Origin: Tenebrio molitor
Taxonomy: Eukaryota > Arthropoda > Insecta > Coleoptera > Tenebrionidae
Direction of reading: 5' to 3'
Length of the DNA: 64,000 nucleotides
Assembly (NCBI RefSeq): GCF_963966145.1
Contig: NC_091046.1
Location: 36,084,001-36,148,000, forward strand
The position numbers and the translations under genes are program-made. How positions within the stretch are numbered: the first letter of the stretch is position 1; each line of letters begins with the position of its first letter. Below are positions 1 through 11,149 of the stretch, piece after piece. The notes beneath the pieces are model-generated. The model ran no database searches, was not told where the DNA came from, and worked only from the letters and a program-made list of their open reading frames with translations.

Positions 1-1334
1 TGAGGTTTATTTGCTTTTCAGGATGATTGCTCTCCGGTGAGTTGCAGTGATTTTCCCTAATTGTACGTTCCTGTAAAAGTGAGTTCGTATATTTACTAAT
101 AACGGAATTCGGGCGTTATCTTTGAGTACAAATTCGGTTAAGCTGCACATATGACGTCCAAAGCCAGCATACACTACCTGCTCGGTTTATCTATCTGTTT
201 AAAACGAAATTACTGCTTTACGTTAGAGCTTAACGGCCATAAGCCTTATCTCAGTGTTGGTTGCAGACAATAAAGTTGAATTGCCTGTTTCTATCCGCCT
301 CATAAACTTTTTGCATTCACCGCAATAATTTTAGTTTTTCGTCAGACACCCAATTATGTCCTTTATTAAATTTTCAAGCGTCATATTTATCAAGGCGATG
401 CTGCAGTCGAGTAACGCGATAAACCTCTGAAATACAATATAAAGAATTATCGCCTCGGATTATTTTAGACGTTGCACATACATTATAAGGAATGGTAGAC
501 CGTGAAAAAGTTCTTCTTTCTATTATTAGTGTCTCGATTTTTGAAGTGAGATATTTCTTTATTATTCTAATATACACAATCTAGCGTTATTATCACCGAT
601 TTATTAGGACAGTTGACAAAATGGGGCGAAAATAAAACTGAGGAAATTATTTATAGAGGGTGAGTCCAGAGACGGTCGGAAATGGACGAAGTGATGCCAT
701 CAAATGAAACACGCTCCATTATTTAATCAAGACGACTGGACAATATCACATTGTTTACGTTCTTGGTGTTATATATTTAAAGACGATGAAGAAATATTTT
801 TTTTATTCGATCTTATAACGAGATGTCTTCTGGGACTTGCGGATACACTAATTTAGGGCTTAATAATCGCTTAATCCGTAATATAATCTAGCATAACTCA
901 TTATATAAACGTCTCATTTTCACACCGCTTTACTACTGCAGTACGGTTTCAACATATCTTGGTGTAAATGTGATTAATTTGGTCTTTAGGGATAACTACC
1001 GGTAATTATGAACCATTTGCAGTTCTCTTTGACAAATGTAATAATTTCCAAGTTTTACTTAGGTTAGAGATAAAAATATAGTGTTATACATATGTATTAT
1101 GTATTTTGTTGATTTTCTGTGAAAGTTTATTTCTAAGAAAAACATTTCTAAAAAAATAAATAGTGACGTCTCGCTTAAAGAAAAATATCGTCAGTTAATT
1201 ATTAAGGCCAAATAAAATAATTCAAAGCTAGTGGCAAAAATCAGAAGATTATCAATGATTACATTGTCACGGTATCATGAAAGTGAGGTGATAAGGAAAA
1301 TCTAATTTTACTGAAAAACAATGAAACAGGGATA
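1..1334. other. A+T-rich non-coding DNA, probably GPCR intron
   Basis: No credible open frame, RNA gene or repeat partner was found elsewhere in the window. If the receptor continues past position 1, this is intronic. Confidence 0.5.
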
Positions 1335-2331
1335 CTTTGTCCAGCGAGAGATCCGGAGATTTTAAATTCTAGGCTTGTAACCCAACACAAAAAATGCAAA
1401 AAATGTTACTGTTTGCAGGAGTGTGGAAACTTTAACTGGAATAAAATTTATAACTTGGACATAGGTAATTTTTATAAAAAATCCCGAAACAGATCGATTT
1501 TTGTTTTTTCTTGTTCCGGAAGTTCGCAACCACCTCTAACTTTTTTTTTAATGGAAGGGTATGCCAAGTGATACCTCGTTTGAAAGGTTACTTAGCAAGG
1601 AATACAATGCACTATTTGTTTCCCGAATATTTTCAAAGCCTACGTGCTAAAAAATAAAAACCCATTTTATAAGTTGAAGACTATTTAATGCAACAAATGT
1701 TCAAAATGGACACCGTTTCTTTCTTGGCAAATTGCAAATTGGTAGTAACATGCATTCCTTACGTTTTGTAACATTTCCGGTGTGATTTGCCTCATTTCAT
1801 GCCTAAAACCTAACACTATTGAAAACCCTAAGCAACGTATTAGGCATAAAATTAGACAAATCTCACCGGAAATGTTACAAAACGTAAGGGATGCATGCAT
1901 GTTACTATCGAAAGAAAGGGTGCTTATTTTGAACATTTGTTGCTTTAAATAGTATTGCACTTATAAAATTGGTTTTTATTTTTTAGCACGTAGGCTTTGA
2001 AAATATTCAGGAAACAAATAGTGCGTTGTATTCCTTGCTTTCAAACGAGGTGTCACTTGGCATACCTCATATTTGAAAAAAAAAAGTTAGGGGAGGTTGC
2101 GCACTTCCGGGAGGAGATATGCAAAAACCATATGCACCAAAATGTAGGCAAGGAAAAACAAAAATCGACATATTTTGGGATTTTTTTACTAAAATCCCCC
2201 ATGTCCAAGTTATGAATTTTATTCCAGTTAAAGTTTCCACACCGTATTTAAAATTTTATGCGTGCTAGGTACTACTTTCTCTGCGTAGAATTTAGTGATT
2301 TTTATGTCAACCAATCTCTCGCTGGACAAAC
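1335..2331. mobile_element. Foldback mariner-like element carrying two inverted copies of a transposase C-terminus
   Basis: The ends CTTTGTCCAGCGAGAG and (reverse strand) GTTTGTCCAGCGAGAG are flanked by TA at 1333-1334 and 2332-2333. Almost the whole element is an inverted repeat: about 1420-1820 pairs with about 1860-2240 around a short centre. The arms encode the end of a mariner-like transposase twice. On minus, 1765-1685 has ITPEMLQNVRNACYYQ and ends HFEHLLH. On plus, about 1860-1946 has a degraded copy, ISPEMLQNVRDACM. The TPEMLQNV...HFEHLL ending is characteristic of DUF4817-type insect transposases. An inverted duplication of the 3' half presumably created the foldback. Confidence 0.78.
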
Positions 2332-2593
2332 TACGAGTATATTAGATACGAGTATTACGTACAGAAGGAGAAAATCTTTGATTTGGTTAAAGAAATACAA
2401 TTGATAATATGATGGTAAATGAACCAACATGTTGAAAGAGTTGCGGAAAATGTATAAAAAGATGAGTCATGAAGACGACGATGATTTTGTATGAATGTGA
2501 GTGAAAACAACGAAAGCATTTGCGATGAGACTAACAACCTTTTAAGACGATGAATCCAAAATGCCAAGTAAACTTAAGTGATATAACTAACTA

Positions 2594-2760
2594 TAGTTTA
2601 TTTTTTCCAGATAGGCGGTTGCGCGCGCCATTTACAAAATTCTGCAACGAAATGCGACCTCCCTATTTGTTACTCGATTCCACTAAGCAATAGGGAAGTC
2701 GCATCGTTGCAGGATTTTGTAAATGGTGCGCGCAACCGCCTACCAGGAAAAAATATACTA
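2594..2760. repeat. Long hairpin / MITE-like inverted repeat with GC-rich arms
   Basis: TAGGCGGTTGCGCGCGCCAT (2612-2631) begins a 55-bp arm inverted at 2687-2742. Weaker pairing (TAGTTTATTTTTTCC against GGAAAAAATATACTA) extends it to about 2594-2760. The arms differ at only a few positions. The loop is about 20 nt. Confidence 0.82.
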
Positions 2761-3003
2761 TACAAAGTTAGCTTTCATGATTTATTTTCTGTATTAATGA
2801 AATACTTTTTTGACACAAAATTTGTTAAAGATAAAGTTGAAGGTGCAGTGGATCTTGAAGTTTTCAACTGTATAAAGGAAGATGTGACTTTAGAACTAAT
2901 AATGGTTGTTGAAAATAGAGACTATTATGAAATGAGAAAAGATCTACCAGATGGAATATGTCTTCTCCAATATTCAAAACGACCAAGAATAACAAACTTG
3001 TAA
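2707..3003 (+). CDS. Unrecognised open frame, coding-like in its 3' part
   Basis: The first 15 codons lie in the right arm of the 2594-2760 hairpin, so the ATG at 2707 is unlikely to be the true start. From about 2764 the frame reads SFHDLFSVLMKYFFDT, then DLEVFNCIKEDVTLELIMVV, then YYEMRKDLPDGICLL, and ends at TAA 3003. The mix of charged and hydrophobic residues and the lack of low complexity look more protein-like than other frames here. I do not recognise a domain. It could be a stranded exon, a retrocopy fragment, or chance. Confidence 0.22.
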   Translation: MQDFVNGARNRLPGKNILYKVSFHDLFSVLMKYFFDTKFVKDKVEGAVDLEVFNCIKEDVTLELIMVVENRDYYEMRKDLPDGICLLQYSKRPRITNL

Positions 3004-3127
3004 AGGGAAATCGTAATTTACTAAATATAGCTGGATGTGAAATTTCAAATTATGTTATTCTAAATATCGTGACAATTCGCCATGTATGAATAAAAACGAT
3101 TGTTAAAAAATTAATATTCTTACATAG

Positions 3128-4033
3128 GTTGTAAACTATACTCCATTCTTTATCTTGGTGAGTGGTCGATGGGATCAAGCAAACCATGGGTAGCTTTGTA
3201 AGTTTTACATTTTCCACCAAATTTTTGTGTGGTGTAAATCAAATATTAACTGTCATCGCTCTCATTTAGATTCAGAATCTTCGTCTAGCATTCATGTCCA
3301 AATCTCGCGATCTTATGTCGCGAAATGTAAATATACGGGGTCATAAATGATTGTCTCATCGCAGTAGACGTTGGTGACGTAGTTGAATGTGCCGCAAGCG
3401 TTATAACATGAGTGAGACTAGCATTGCCGATAGGTAGCGTTGCTGGCGGTAGTGTAAATTTGTCTACTAGTTTATCTAACGTTGCGAAGCTAGCGGTACA
3501 TCCCAAATTTGTCTGGGTTTTCAACGCCAACTGCGATGGGACAATCATTTATAATGACCCTGTATAAGCCAAGCCGTACACATCGATTCTTAAATTTAAC
3601 CGTTCCCGGTCTGAAAATTATCGGCGTCCGTCGCTCCGTCGTCGGTCAATCCGACCGAACATTAATCCCGTCCCGTGCCGGGCAATATTGCAAAGAAGTT
3701 TGGGTTTGAAAAATAAACCGGACCTAATTTAACCAGAAAGTGTGTGGCCGGTCTAGAACATTTTAGAGAACGATGCGATGTGAAGATGACACGTTTGAGG
3801 TTATATTTCGGCGCACGTGAATTGTGAATCATGAGCAATTTAACTTGTAAAATAATAAATAGAAAAAATTTGCGGTGTCTCTGTAAGTGCATTATTGCAA
3901 TATTTGAATATTTTTTAACAACTACCAACGCACTTTTCCATGGAAACTTTCAAAAATCCCTAAATTCAATTTGACGGCTGAAAATTTCCCTAAAACCACT
4001 CACCAAGATAAAGAATAGGATGTTGTTTACACG
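3128..4033. mobile_element. Inverted-repeat element containing a nested MITE
   Basis: TCTTTATCTTGGTGAGTGG occurs at about 3147-3165 and inverted at 3998-4016, with looser similarity outward to GTAAAC. The internal 3336-3562 is a separate MITE. Exact ends are uncertain because the tips have diverged. Confidence 0.5.
3336..3562. mobile_element. 227-bp MITE (GGGTCATTATAAATG ends)
   Basis: The left end CGGGGTCATAAATGATTGTC and right end (reverse strand) CAGGGTCATTATAAATGATT continue to CATCGCAGT over about 40 bp. TA flanks lie at 3334-3335 and 3563-3564. It resembles the tip of the 54642-55000 element for the first 20 bases only. Confidence 0.75.
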
Positions 4034-4137
4034 AAATTGTATGTAATATTCAATTCCCACATTTTCTAGAGAATATACAAAATCTCTAGTAATTCTATGC
4101 AATCAATATAACATGTCACTAACTCTCTAATTATTAT

Positions 4138-4714
4138 CGAAGTCCAAGTAATAAATTCAATCACCAATACAAATCTTTAAAATAAATATTTTTTACATCT
4201 TGATCTTTTTTTGATCGAATATTTTTCTAACCCCTTATTTGACACTTCGCTCAGGGGATAATCATCAATTGAAACGAAATAGTGAGTGAAAATGTTTTTG
4301 TGGGATAAAAACTTTTACAGTTTTTTCAAGAAAAAACGATCGCTGTTCCAATACTAACAGTTTTTACTGTTTTTCATTCTTTTTTCGTGCTTCGTTATCA
4401 ATGGATGTGTAAACCCATGAGCGGGTATAAATTTTAGGGTCCAAATTATATTTAATTTTAACTCTGTTTTGAAGAATTTGCGGAAATAATGATAAATTAA
4501 AAATTTTTTTATTTTAAAGAGTCCTATTGGTTGTTAAATTTATTACGTGGACTTCCATAACAACCGATATATCATGTAAATTATATTTAATTTTAACTCT
4601 GTTTTGAAGAATTTGCGGAAATAATGATAAATTAAAAAAATGTTTATTTTAAAGAGTCCTATTGGTTGTTAAATTTATTAAGTGGACTTCCATAACAACC
4701 GATATATCATGTAA
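4138..4714. mobile_element. Related MITE with a tandemly duplicated right end
   Basis: 4138-4445 matches 14185-14500 (shared landmarks GACACTTCGCTCA and TTTAGGG). Its left tip is truncated. The right terminal region, which begins AAATTATATTTAATTTTAAC and ends with GGACTTCCATAACAACCGAT, occurs twice in tandem. Confidence 0.68.
4443..4714 (+). repeat. 135-bp tandem duplication
   Basis: Two units, 4443-4577 and 4578-4712, are nearly identical over 135 bp. Differences include one change in the poly-T stretch and ACGTGG against AAGTGG. High identity shows the duplication is younger than the split from the 14.2-kb copy. Confidence 0.85.
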
Positions 4715-4717
4715 TAG

Positions 4718-4815
4718 TTGAATCTGGCTTTGATTCTGATTGGTCAATTTTAGTGGGCGGAGCAAATGAAAAGTTATAACGGCAATTGACCAATCAGAAT
4801 CAAAGCCAGATTCAA
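4718..4815. repeat. Perfect 32-bp-arm hairpin with CCAAT and GC-box-like centre
   Basis: TTGAATCTGGCTTTGATTCT and the next 12 bases (4718-4749) are perfectly inverted at 4784-4815. Each arm includes an ATTGGTCAA/TTGACCAAT CCAAT-box core, and the loop holds GTGGGCGGAGC. A similar GATTGGTAA...GGGCGGGGC pair occurs at about 4983-5017. Confidence 0.88.
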
Positions 4816-5573
4816 TCTGTACAACTTTTCATCACATTTGCCACGTAAAAAAGTTATGGTTAGAATTTTGCTGTCAATTCCACAATTATTTTTTTAGGTT
4901 TTAAAAAATAAAATGTCATTAAGACAATTCGAATGTCAGAAATTTTTACTGTGTAAATCAGATCATCTTAACAACCTATTTGATTGGTAACTAAGAAAAT
5001 GAAATGGGCGGGGCAGATAAAATGTTACGTTGTCCTTAGTATAGTTATACTCGTACCTTATGTAGGTATAAAGAACAACATACGCAATTTATTTGTTGTA
5101 ACAAGACAAAGAATTATGGCATTTAGAACTGCATAGTTTTCCATTTTTTGACATCGATTTACGAGTATAAGTATTAGCGTGTGGTTATCCAAGGTCTTCG
5201 CTTTAACAAATGTCAGTTAGCGATATGCAAAACCATTAGGTGTAATAAATAGTAGGTTAAATGAATTGATCTCACTTTGGTTTTTCCAGTGAATGTGTAC
5301 AATTACTAGGTACAGTATACAATTTCTGATTTCGTATTTTCACTGTAACATACAGATATAAATTTATTAGTTTCACCATTCGTACAATGATTTTATGTCA
5401 GTCTTAAATAATAGTCTCAAATAATATTATGAGTTAGGTAGGTATGCAGCAAAAAGTTTCTCGTTACACATACAGTGTGGAACAAAATGATTGTCATCTA
5501 GTTATCTTTGCATTATCCTTGTAAAAATACGAAATGCCGCTCTACAAAATAAAGAAGGCCTAACCTCAAAATA

Positions 5574-6841
5574 TACAGGGTGTCTCAGCTAAGACTTTCG
5601 AGACTAATAACTTAATTATTTTCCAGATATTTTAGACGGTGAAGAATAAAATCCCATTAATGCAATCACCCAAGTCTTAAAAACGTAATATTTACATGCC
5701 TATTTAAAATGTTGAATCAATGAAGATTTACATAAAAAATTGATCGTCAATAAAAAATGATGTAGGGAAAAACTCGTCCTTGAAAGACGTCTGGTTTGCA
5801 AGAAAAAAGTAAAAAACTGTGTTAAACGTGGCTGCAAATGCAAAAACGTAGACGCGTATGAAACAAACGCGCAATTTTGCAGAATTTTGGTCATCCCTTT
5901 TCGCAGAAGCGCAGGTGACATATTTGACGTTTATCTTGCTAACCTTACAAACACTTACAAAGTTAAAGACAACATTTGGACGTAATTTATTATACTGGAT
6001 GCTTTAATTCTTCATTCTTCCATAAAGGACTAAAACACGATCGGGATATTTTAGCAAGATAATTTAGTTCACGTAGGCTTCCTGTGTCTTCAAATAAATT
6101 GACAACTCTCTTAACCTTACATTTTGTAAAGCCTACATTTGGCTTGTGTTCCACGAGAAAACAAACTGAACAGGCAAACATTTTTTCCTTTTTCAACAAT
6201 ATTGAAATTTCTGCCGCTGTAGTCTATTTTTAGAGTATTTTCAATAAATTTTCACAATTTGACGTTTCTAATAAAGCGCGCCCAATTTTGACAGACATTA
6301 AAGGGTGTACAAAATGTTGCTTGGCAATTAATCATCAATTGTTTCAAAACAAAAGGTAACTGCTCAAATACGGTTGGCTTCAAAAAAAAACGGGAACTGT
6401 CAGAAAAAGTTCTGCCAGATTTTATTAAATTTTTATACATAGTATGAAACGGCCTTTTAGAATTTAGGTTAAAAAACTGCACTTATGTGACAGAAATACT
6501 ACTGTCAAACAGACACAAATTGACAAATTAAATTTCCAATTCACATTAGGTCAAATTTTACATTAAATTTTTAACGACAAAATCCTAATCTTTTCGTAGA
6601 GTCAGACAAGTGATTTACTTAATTGTTTGTGTAGAGCCCTATTTTTTAATGTTTAACAATCTAATAATAATGGCGCATAACTTTCGATAAAGGAAACATG
6701 TGTTAAAATTACATTTTTTAACTTGAGGTCATTTTATTATTACTAATTGAATCTTCACGGTCTAAAATATCTGAATTTTAAATTTCATAAAACTCCGTTG
6801 GCAAATAACCGAGATATTAGGCTCGAAACTCTTAGTTGAGA
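5574..6841 (-). mobile_element. Decayed mariner-like element inside the shell
   Basis: The left end reads CAGGGTGTCTCAGCTAAGAC at 5575. About 45 bp of its terminus is found inverted at about 6795-6842, where the last 8 or so bases of the tip are missing. Minus-strand open frames retain weak transposase likeness. At 5990-6199, KVKRVVNLFEDTGSL resembles the N-terminal region of DUF4817-type mariner transposases. At 5700-5921, MSPALLRKGM resembles the C-terminal SPALLRKV-type segment. The reading frame is broken several times. Family placement is inference from these short matches. Confidence 0.5.
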
Positions 6842-6879
6842 TTGAAATTGAAAAGGAGCTAACAAAAGCAAGTCACAGC

Positions 6880-7873
6880 CATAGATAAAATAAAATACTA
6901 TAGAATGCAAAGTCCATGCGACATATCTATGGCGACATTTTATAGCCGAGGCCATCTATCGGCTTGTGGTAGGTGCAAAATTTCAGAGCCTGCTGTGATT
7001 TTTACCTCCTTCCCTAAATTCCATTCTATTTTACTATTCGTTTTAATTACAACACAAATAAAATACTCCCATTATTTTAGGTGTTTCTTTTATTTATTTA
7101 ATTTTCAACTTTTTTTACACATTGCTAGAGCTTAATTATAAAATTTATTTTTATATGAAACCACCCTGCTGTCTGTATGGCTTAAAATGGTATTTATCCC
7201 TTTCGGAAACCTAAATATGGAGATATTAATTATTTTATTGGTGAGACTTACGTGTTCGGCAATTTTTAATTCTGGACTATCCATTTCGAAACCATGAAAT
7301 TCGTTGATATCGTAACCAACGTGCAGCATTATCGACATCAACGACATTTCATCAAAAATTAAAGTACACAATTTGTCCCAATTCCTTAGTTTTGAAACAG
7401 AATTTTTTAAATTTTGAAAATTTTGTATACCTTGAGGAATCTGTAAACTGGGTATGGCTTCCTTCGTAAACTTATTATTTGCTAAAAGCTTCTTATGTAT
7501 ACTTTTAAAGTACAAACAACTAAAATTCAAACAAGAGACCGTGCGAGGGTCCAACATGAGTTTTGCCCGTCTGCTTCAACATCTCATTTAAACGTTGAGC
7601 GTACTTAGAAGGATTTGGAAAGGTATGCCGCGTTGGACCTAAACGATAACAGATCTTAACACTGCAAACTCGCAAATTCAAAACTTTTCAACATAAAAAG
7701 TCAAAAGTGACACAATTGAAAACATTTGTTTTATATAAATCATTTAAATGATTTAAATCTTTGATTTAAATTCCGACTATACGCCCTCTGGTGGCTTGTG
7801 GTAGGTGCGCAAAAACATTTGCACAAAATTTGTAATGTGCTTTGCATTCTATAGTATTTTTATTTTCTCTATG
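6880..7873 (-). mobile_element. 994-bp P-element-like transposon (internally deleted) with 8-bp target duplication
   Basis: Terminal repeats of 33 and 34 bp start CATAGATAAAATAAAA (6880-6912) and, on the reverse strand, CATAGAGAAAATAAAA (7840-7873). They differ by one substitution and one base of length. The flanks are perfect 8-bp repeats GTCACAGC (6872-6879 and 7874-7881). An 8-bp duplication with about 31-bp repeats is diagnostic of the P superfamily. A transposase fragment lies inside on the minus strand. A 16-bp direct repeat, GGCTTGTGGTAGGTGC, occurs near both ends (6961-6976 and 7793-7808) and may be a transposase-binding subterminal motif. Confidence 0.88.
7132..7557 (-). pseudogene. 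P-element-type transposase fragment
   Basis: A 141-codon open frame holds KLRNWDKLCTLIFDEMSL near residues 55-75, followed by GYDINEFHGFEM. That matches the start of the RNase-H-like catalytic core of P/THAP9-type transposases, where FDEMS carries a catalytic Asp and a GF(E) segment follows. The N-terminal THAP DNA-binding domain and the rest of the core are absent. Upstream in other frames, residues such as KYAQRLNEML may be the neighbouring transposase or another piece. The full protein is usually several hundred residues longer, so this is the residue of an internally deleted copy and cannot be active. The choice of ATG carries no weight. Confidence 0.75.
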
Positions 7874-8033
7874 GTCACAGCTAGTGTTGAAAGTGGCTAC
7901 CAACAATTGTCAATTCGATTGATGACAGAACTAATAGTTAGGCACTCCAAAAAAAGTAGAGCGTTGCACGAATATTTACATGTGCAAAAATTCCACAGCA
8001 AACTAGATGACAAGTATTTTGTTCCACACTGTA

Positions 8034-11000
8034 CCTATTTTATCAAATTTATTTATATTTTTATTTAAATGACCCTGGACCCAAACATGTTTTATGGCTC
8101 CTTTGAAAATTATTATCAATACATTCACTCTTAGCTGACTAAGAAAATGGACTATACTCGACCCTGGCTTATACACATTCAGCAAAAAACAGTGCAGTTG
8201 TTTGCATTTTTTTAAATTTATTAAATTTTCTTTTTTGCGCTTTGATGTGGGTCTTGAAACGTTGCATTTCTACCTCTGTTACGTCATAAGTCATAATCAT
8301 TATGTGTGAAACTGAAGGTTGGCATTTGCGTAAAGAATATACCGCAGGAAAAGGCATAAGCTAGAAGGTGAATTATTAATATGATAAAAGGTGTGGCACT
8401 TGACATGTAGCAAGAAAAAATCTTTGGAAACTGTGAGGAAAAAAATTCGGTAAACCGAAAGTGAATTATTGATACAAATAGCCAAGGCTCCTATTGTTCT
8501 TTGTCAGAAGGGACGCGATCCTTTAGATTGGTGTAATAATTTCCACACCTCGCAATATAAGAATGTTGAAAATCGAAGTAAAGCAAATCCACCGATATTT
8601 CTTTGTCTAAACTCTGATTCCACGAATTCAGACAGGAGAAAAGATTAGTTGTAATTGATTACCCTCTTAGAATTCGTGCGGGTATTCGGGTACGACATTT
8701 TTATCTGTGATAACCAAACAAACTACTAAATTAAAATTCAGTTTTATCATATTTAAAATTATTTCTCGATTTTCTGTTTAAATTCTTGAAAATATTTTAA
8801 TGTTAAGAAATATGTCTAATGTTGCACTGTATTTAAAAACTCTCAATTAACAAAACGTACATCATTTTCAATATTTAAGATTAAATTGCCACAATTTGAG
8901 ACTTAATTATTGCGTTAATTAAAATCAGCGTAAGAAGAATAACTAGCACCGCTGAGGCAAGCGGCAATGAGAATCTTAATTACGTCTCATAGCAGAGGAG
9001 CTTTTGAAATAATGTGTTTATCTTATTTTAGAATTCAAAAAAGCACAAGCTTTAAGAGTTTCTTGGGGTCTTGAAACCGCGGTATAATTTTTCCAGACAG
9101 CGCTAGATTTATTTGTTGACTGGTTGAAATGGTATTTTTCAACGACTATCCTCAATTATTACACCGTTAGTCACTTGAATCGTGAATGTGATAGACTTTA
9201 ACATTCGAGAGGATGTTGGGTGTGAAAGGTAAATTACGCACACATCAATCTAAACTTTTTAGCTTTTCAAGAGAACGCTCGAGCCATTGAAATCTCGTTT
9301 ACCTCACGGGCAAGGTCTTTAAATATATTTACTTTTTTCCTAACAAATGATATAAAAAAGTATTCAGCAAACTTTCTGACATGCATTGAATAAAAGGAAA
9401 CAATAATGGGGCCAACAATGTAGAAGGAAATTTTAAAACGAAATTGAGTCGCTTGAGTGGGACCCTTTGAATTTTTATTGGACAAGTTTATAGATCCTTG
9501 GAGCAAGACTTTCATTGTGAGTATCCGCTAACTGCAACCGCTTGTCATTTCGATTAGCTTTTAAAATGAAATATTACCATAATCCGCAAAAAGCGGACAT
9601 TTCATCACATAACATATAAACGGTGCTTGATAAATTAGATGGCGGTTCCAAAAAAGGCGGTAAAAAATTACGCAGTTTCCCGCCAGTTTCACTCAGCATA
9701 AACTCGCACAAACGAGATTACCAGCTTTTTAAAGCTGGTAGAAGAAAATATTATTTTCATTATCGTTACAAACGTGTGTGTCACTTTTTCAGGTCGAACC
9801 CTGGGAAACATAATGAAATGTGATTTCAAAATGATGGCGCTATAGGTAATAAGAAGTAAAATATTGAACCAATTTTCTCTAGAACAAAAACCAAGATTTA
9901 TTTATTTAATGGTCAGTCGTACGTTGGGTAAAAGGTGAAGTCAAAGGATGTGGCCCCCTTGAGTAGTTTTCAAGTGCATTTTCGGAGCTGACTTTGAATC
10001 GCACGCTAATGACACATCATCCAAATTTGGGGCAAAGATAGTCACCGTGCTGGAGCTATCTAAATTCCACGTTTTAGGGATTTTCTTTGAACACAGATAC
10101 GTTTTGCATAAACCGCGGGGCAAATACCGTAAATTCTCGCAGGCTCATTTCAATTTGCTCTTTTGTGGCAGTTTTCAACAATTTATTGGTGAATTGTCCT
10201 GTTGATTGCACTTTTTTACTTGACATTGATTTCACCAAAAGACAAAGGAATTTTTTAATAGACACACTTGTAATTGATATTGATGTTAATAATTACTGGA
10301 TTAGCAGTATGTTTAAATCACTTAATGGTGAACGTTTTAGTGTTCTGTTTATTCTCAAGGGACACATTTTCCGTACATTCTGTTTCAGTCACGCAGATAA
10401 TAACGCAACACAGAGTTCAGCGGAAGTTTAAAATTGATTCTTAACTTCTGGACTTTTTTTCACCACTTTATACCTTTTATATTTGTGGCAGTCTCCAAGA
10501 AAAAATCTGGATTAGTTAATTTGAAAGGGTGCAGGAAGTGTCTAAATTTTGAAGTTTTGGAGTGGCAGAAAATTTATTGCTTGAAACAATATCGTGGATC
10601 TATAGTCTTGAAAAATAAATTCAAGAGCTTGCACATATTTTTTTATTACACTGTAAAAATTAAATGTAAGTAAAGGGTAGTTTCCTTTATAAGAATTCAA
10701 TTTGTGTTTGATTAGTTAACATTGGTTATTTATTAATTAGGTATGTTCTATGTTTAAAATACATTTTGTTAAAATGATTAACAGAAGAAAATAACTAATT
10801 CAACAGCGTTATGCACCACACTGCCCAAAGCCTCCAAAGCCAAAAAATAAACAGACGAACGTCACGGTGACAGTATATTTTTGGTGGCTACAATGTTTCC
10901 GAGAACGTATTCAATTGAATTGACGTTTTCGTCTGTCTACGCCATTAAAAACCAACCTTACAACGCAATTTCCCCTAGTTTCTGCTGCAAAGTAAAAAAC

Positions 11001-11149
11001 ACTGCGTGCGGGAAATCGGACTTCCCGCACTCTGAGGATAACTGGGAAATACCAATTTTGATGCTATGAGTATAAAAACACCATTACGAAAGTAAGATTC
11101 AGTGATGAAGTAAAAACCATTTTGGGTTAAATAAAATTTGATTACTAGT
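8034..11149. other. Non-coding stretch, no assigned element
   Basis: A+T-rich DNA. Open frames on both strands overlap at 9941-10431 without recognisable protein features. A small GC-rich palindrome, GTGCGGGAA...TTCCCGCAC, lies at about 11005-11029. Nothing else is supported. Confidence 0.5.

Larger units (their letters stand above)
5473..8031. mobile_element. Outer mariner-like shell of a three-level transposon nest
   Basis: The left end CAGTGTGGAACAAAAT (TA at 5471-5472) and the right end, which reads the same on the reverse strand (TA at 8032-8033), share roughly 75 bp of inverted similarity, including TTGTCATCTAGTT. The span is 2559 bp, but most of the interior is two later insertions (5574 to about 6841, and 6880-7873). 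The shell's own sequence is therefore only about 100 bp on the left and 160-190 bp on the right. No transposase of its own is recognisable, so it was probably a MITE before being invaded. Confidence 0.7.

Noticed and set aside
6252..6482. 76-codon minus frame as another transposase piece
   Set aside because: The resemblance to mariner catalytic-region sequence was too weak to claim.
9941..10431. Overlapping open frames on both strands (114, 63 and 60 codons)
   Set aside because: Frames compete on both strands and none shows a recognisable motif; I could not choose one honestly.
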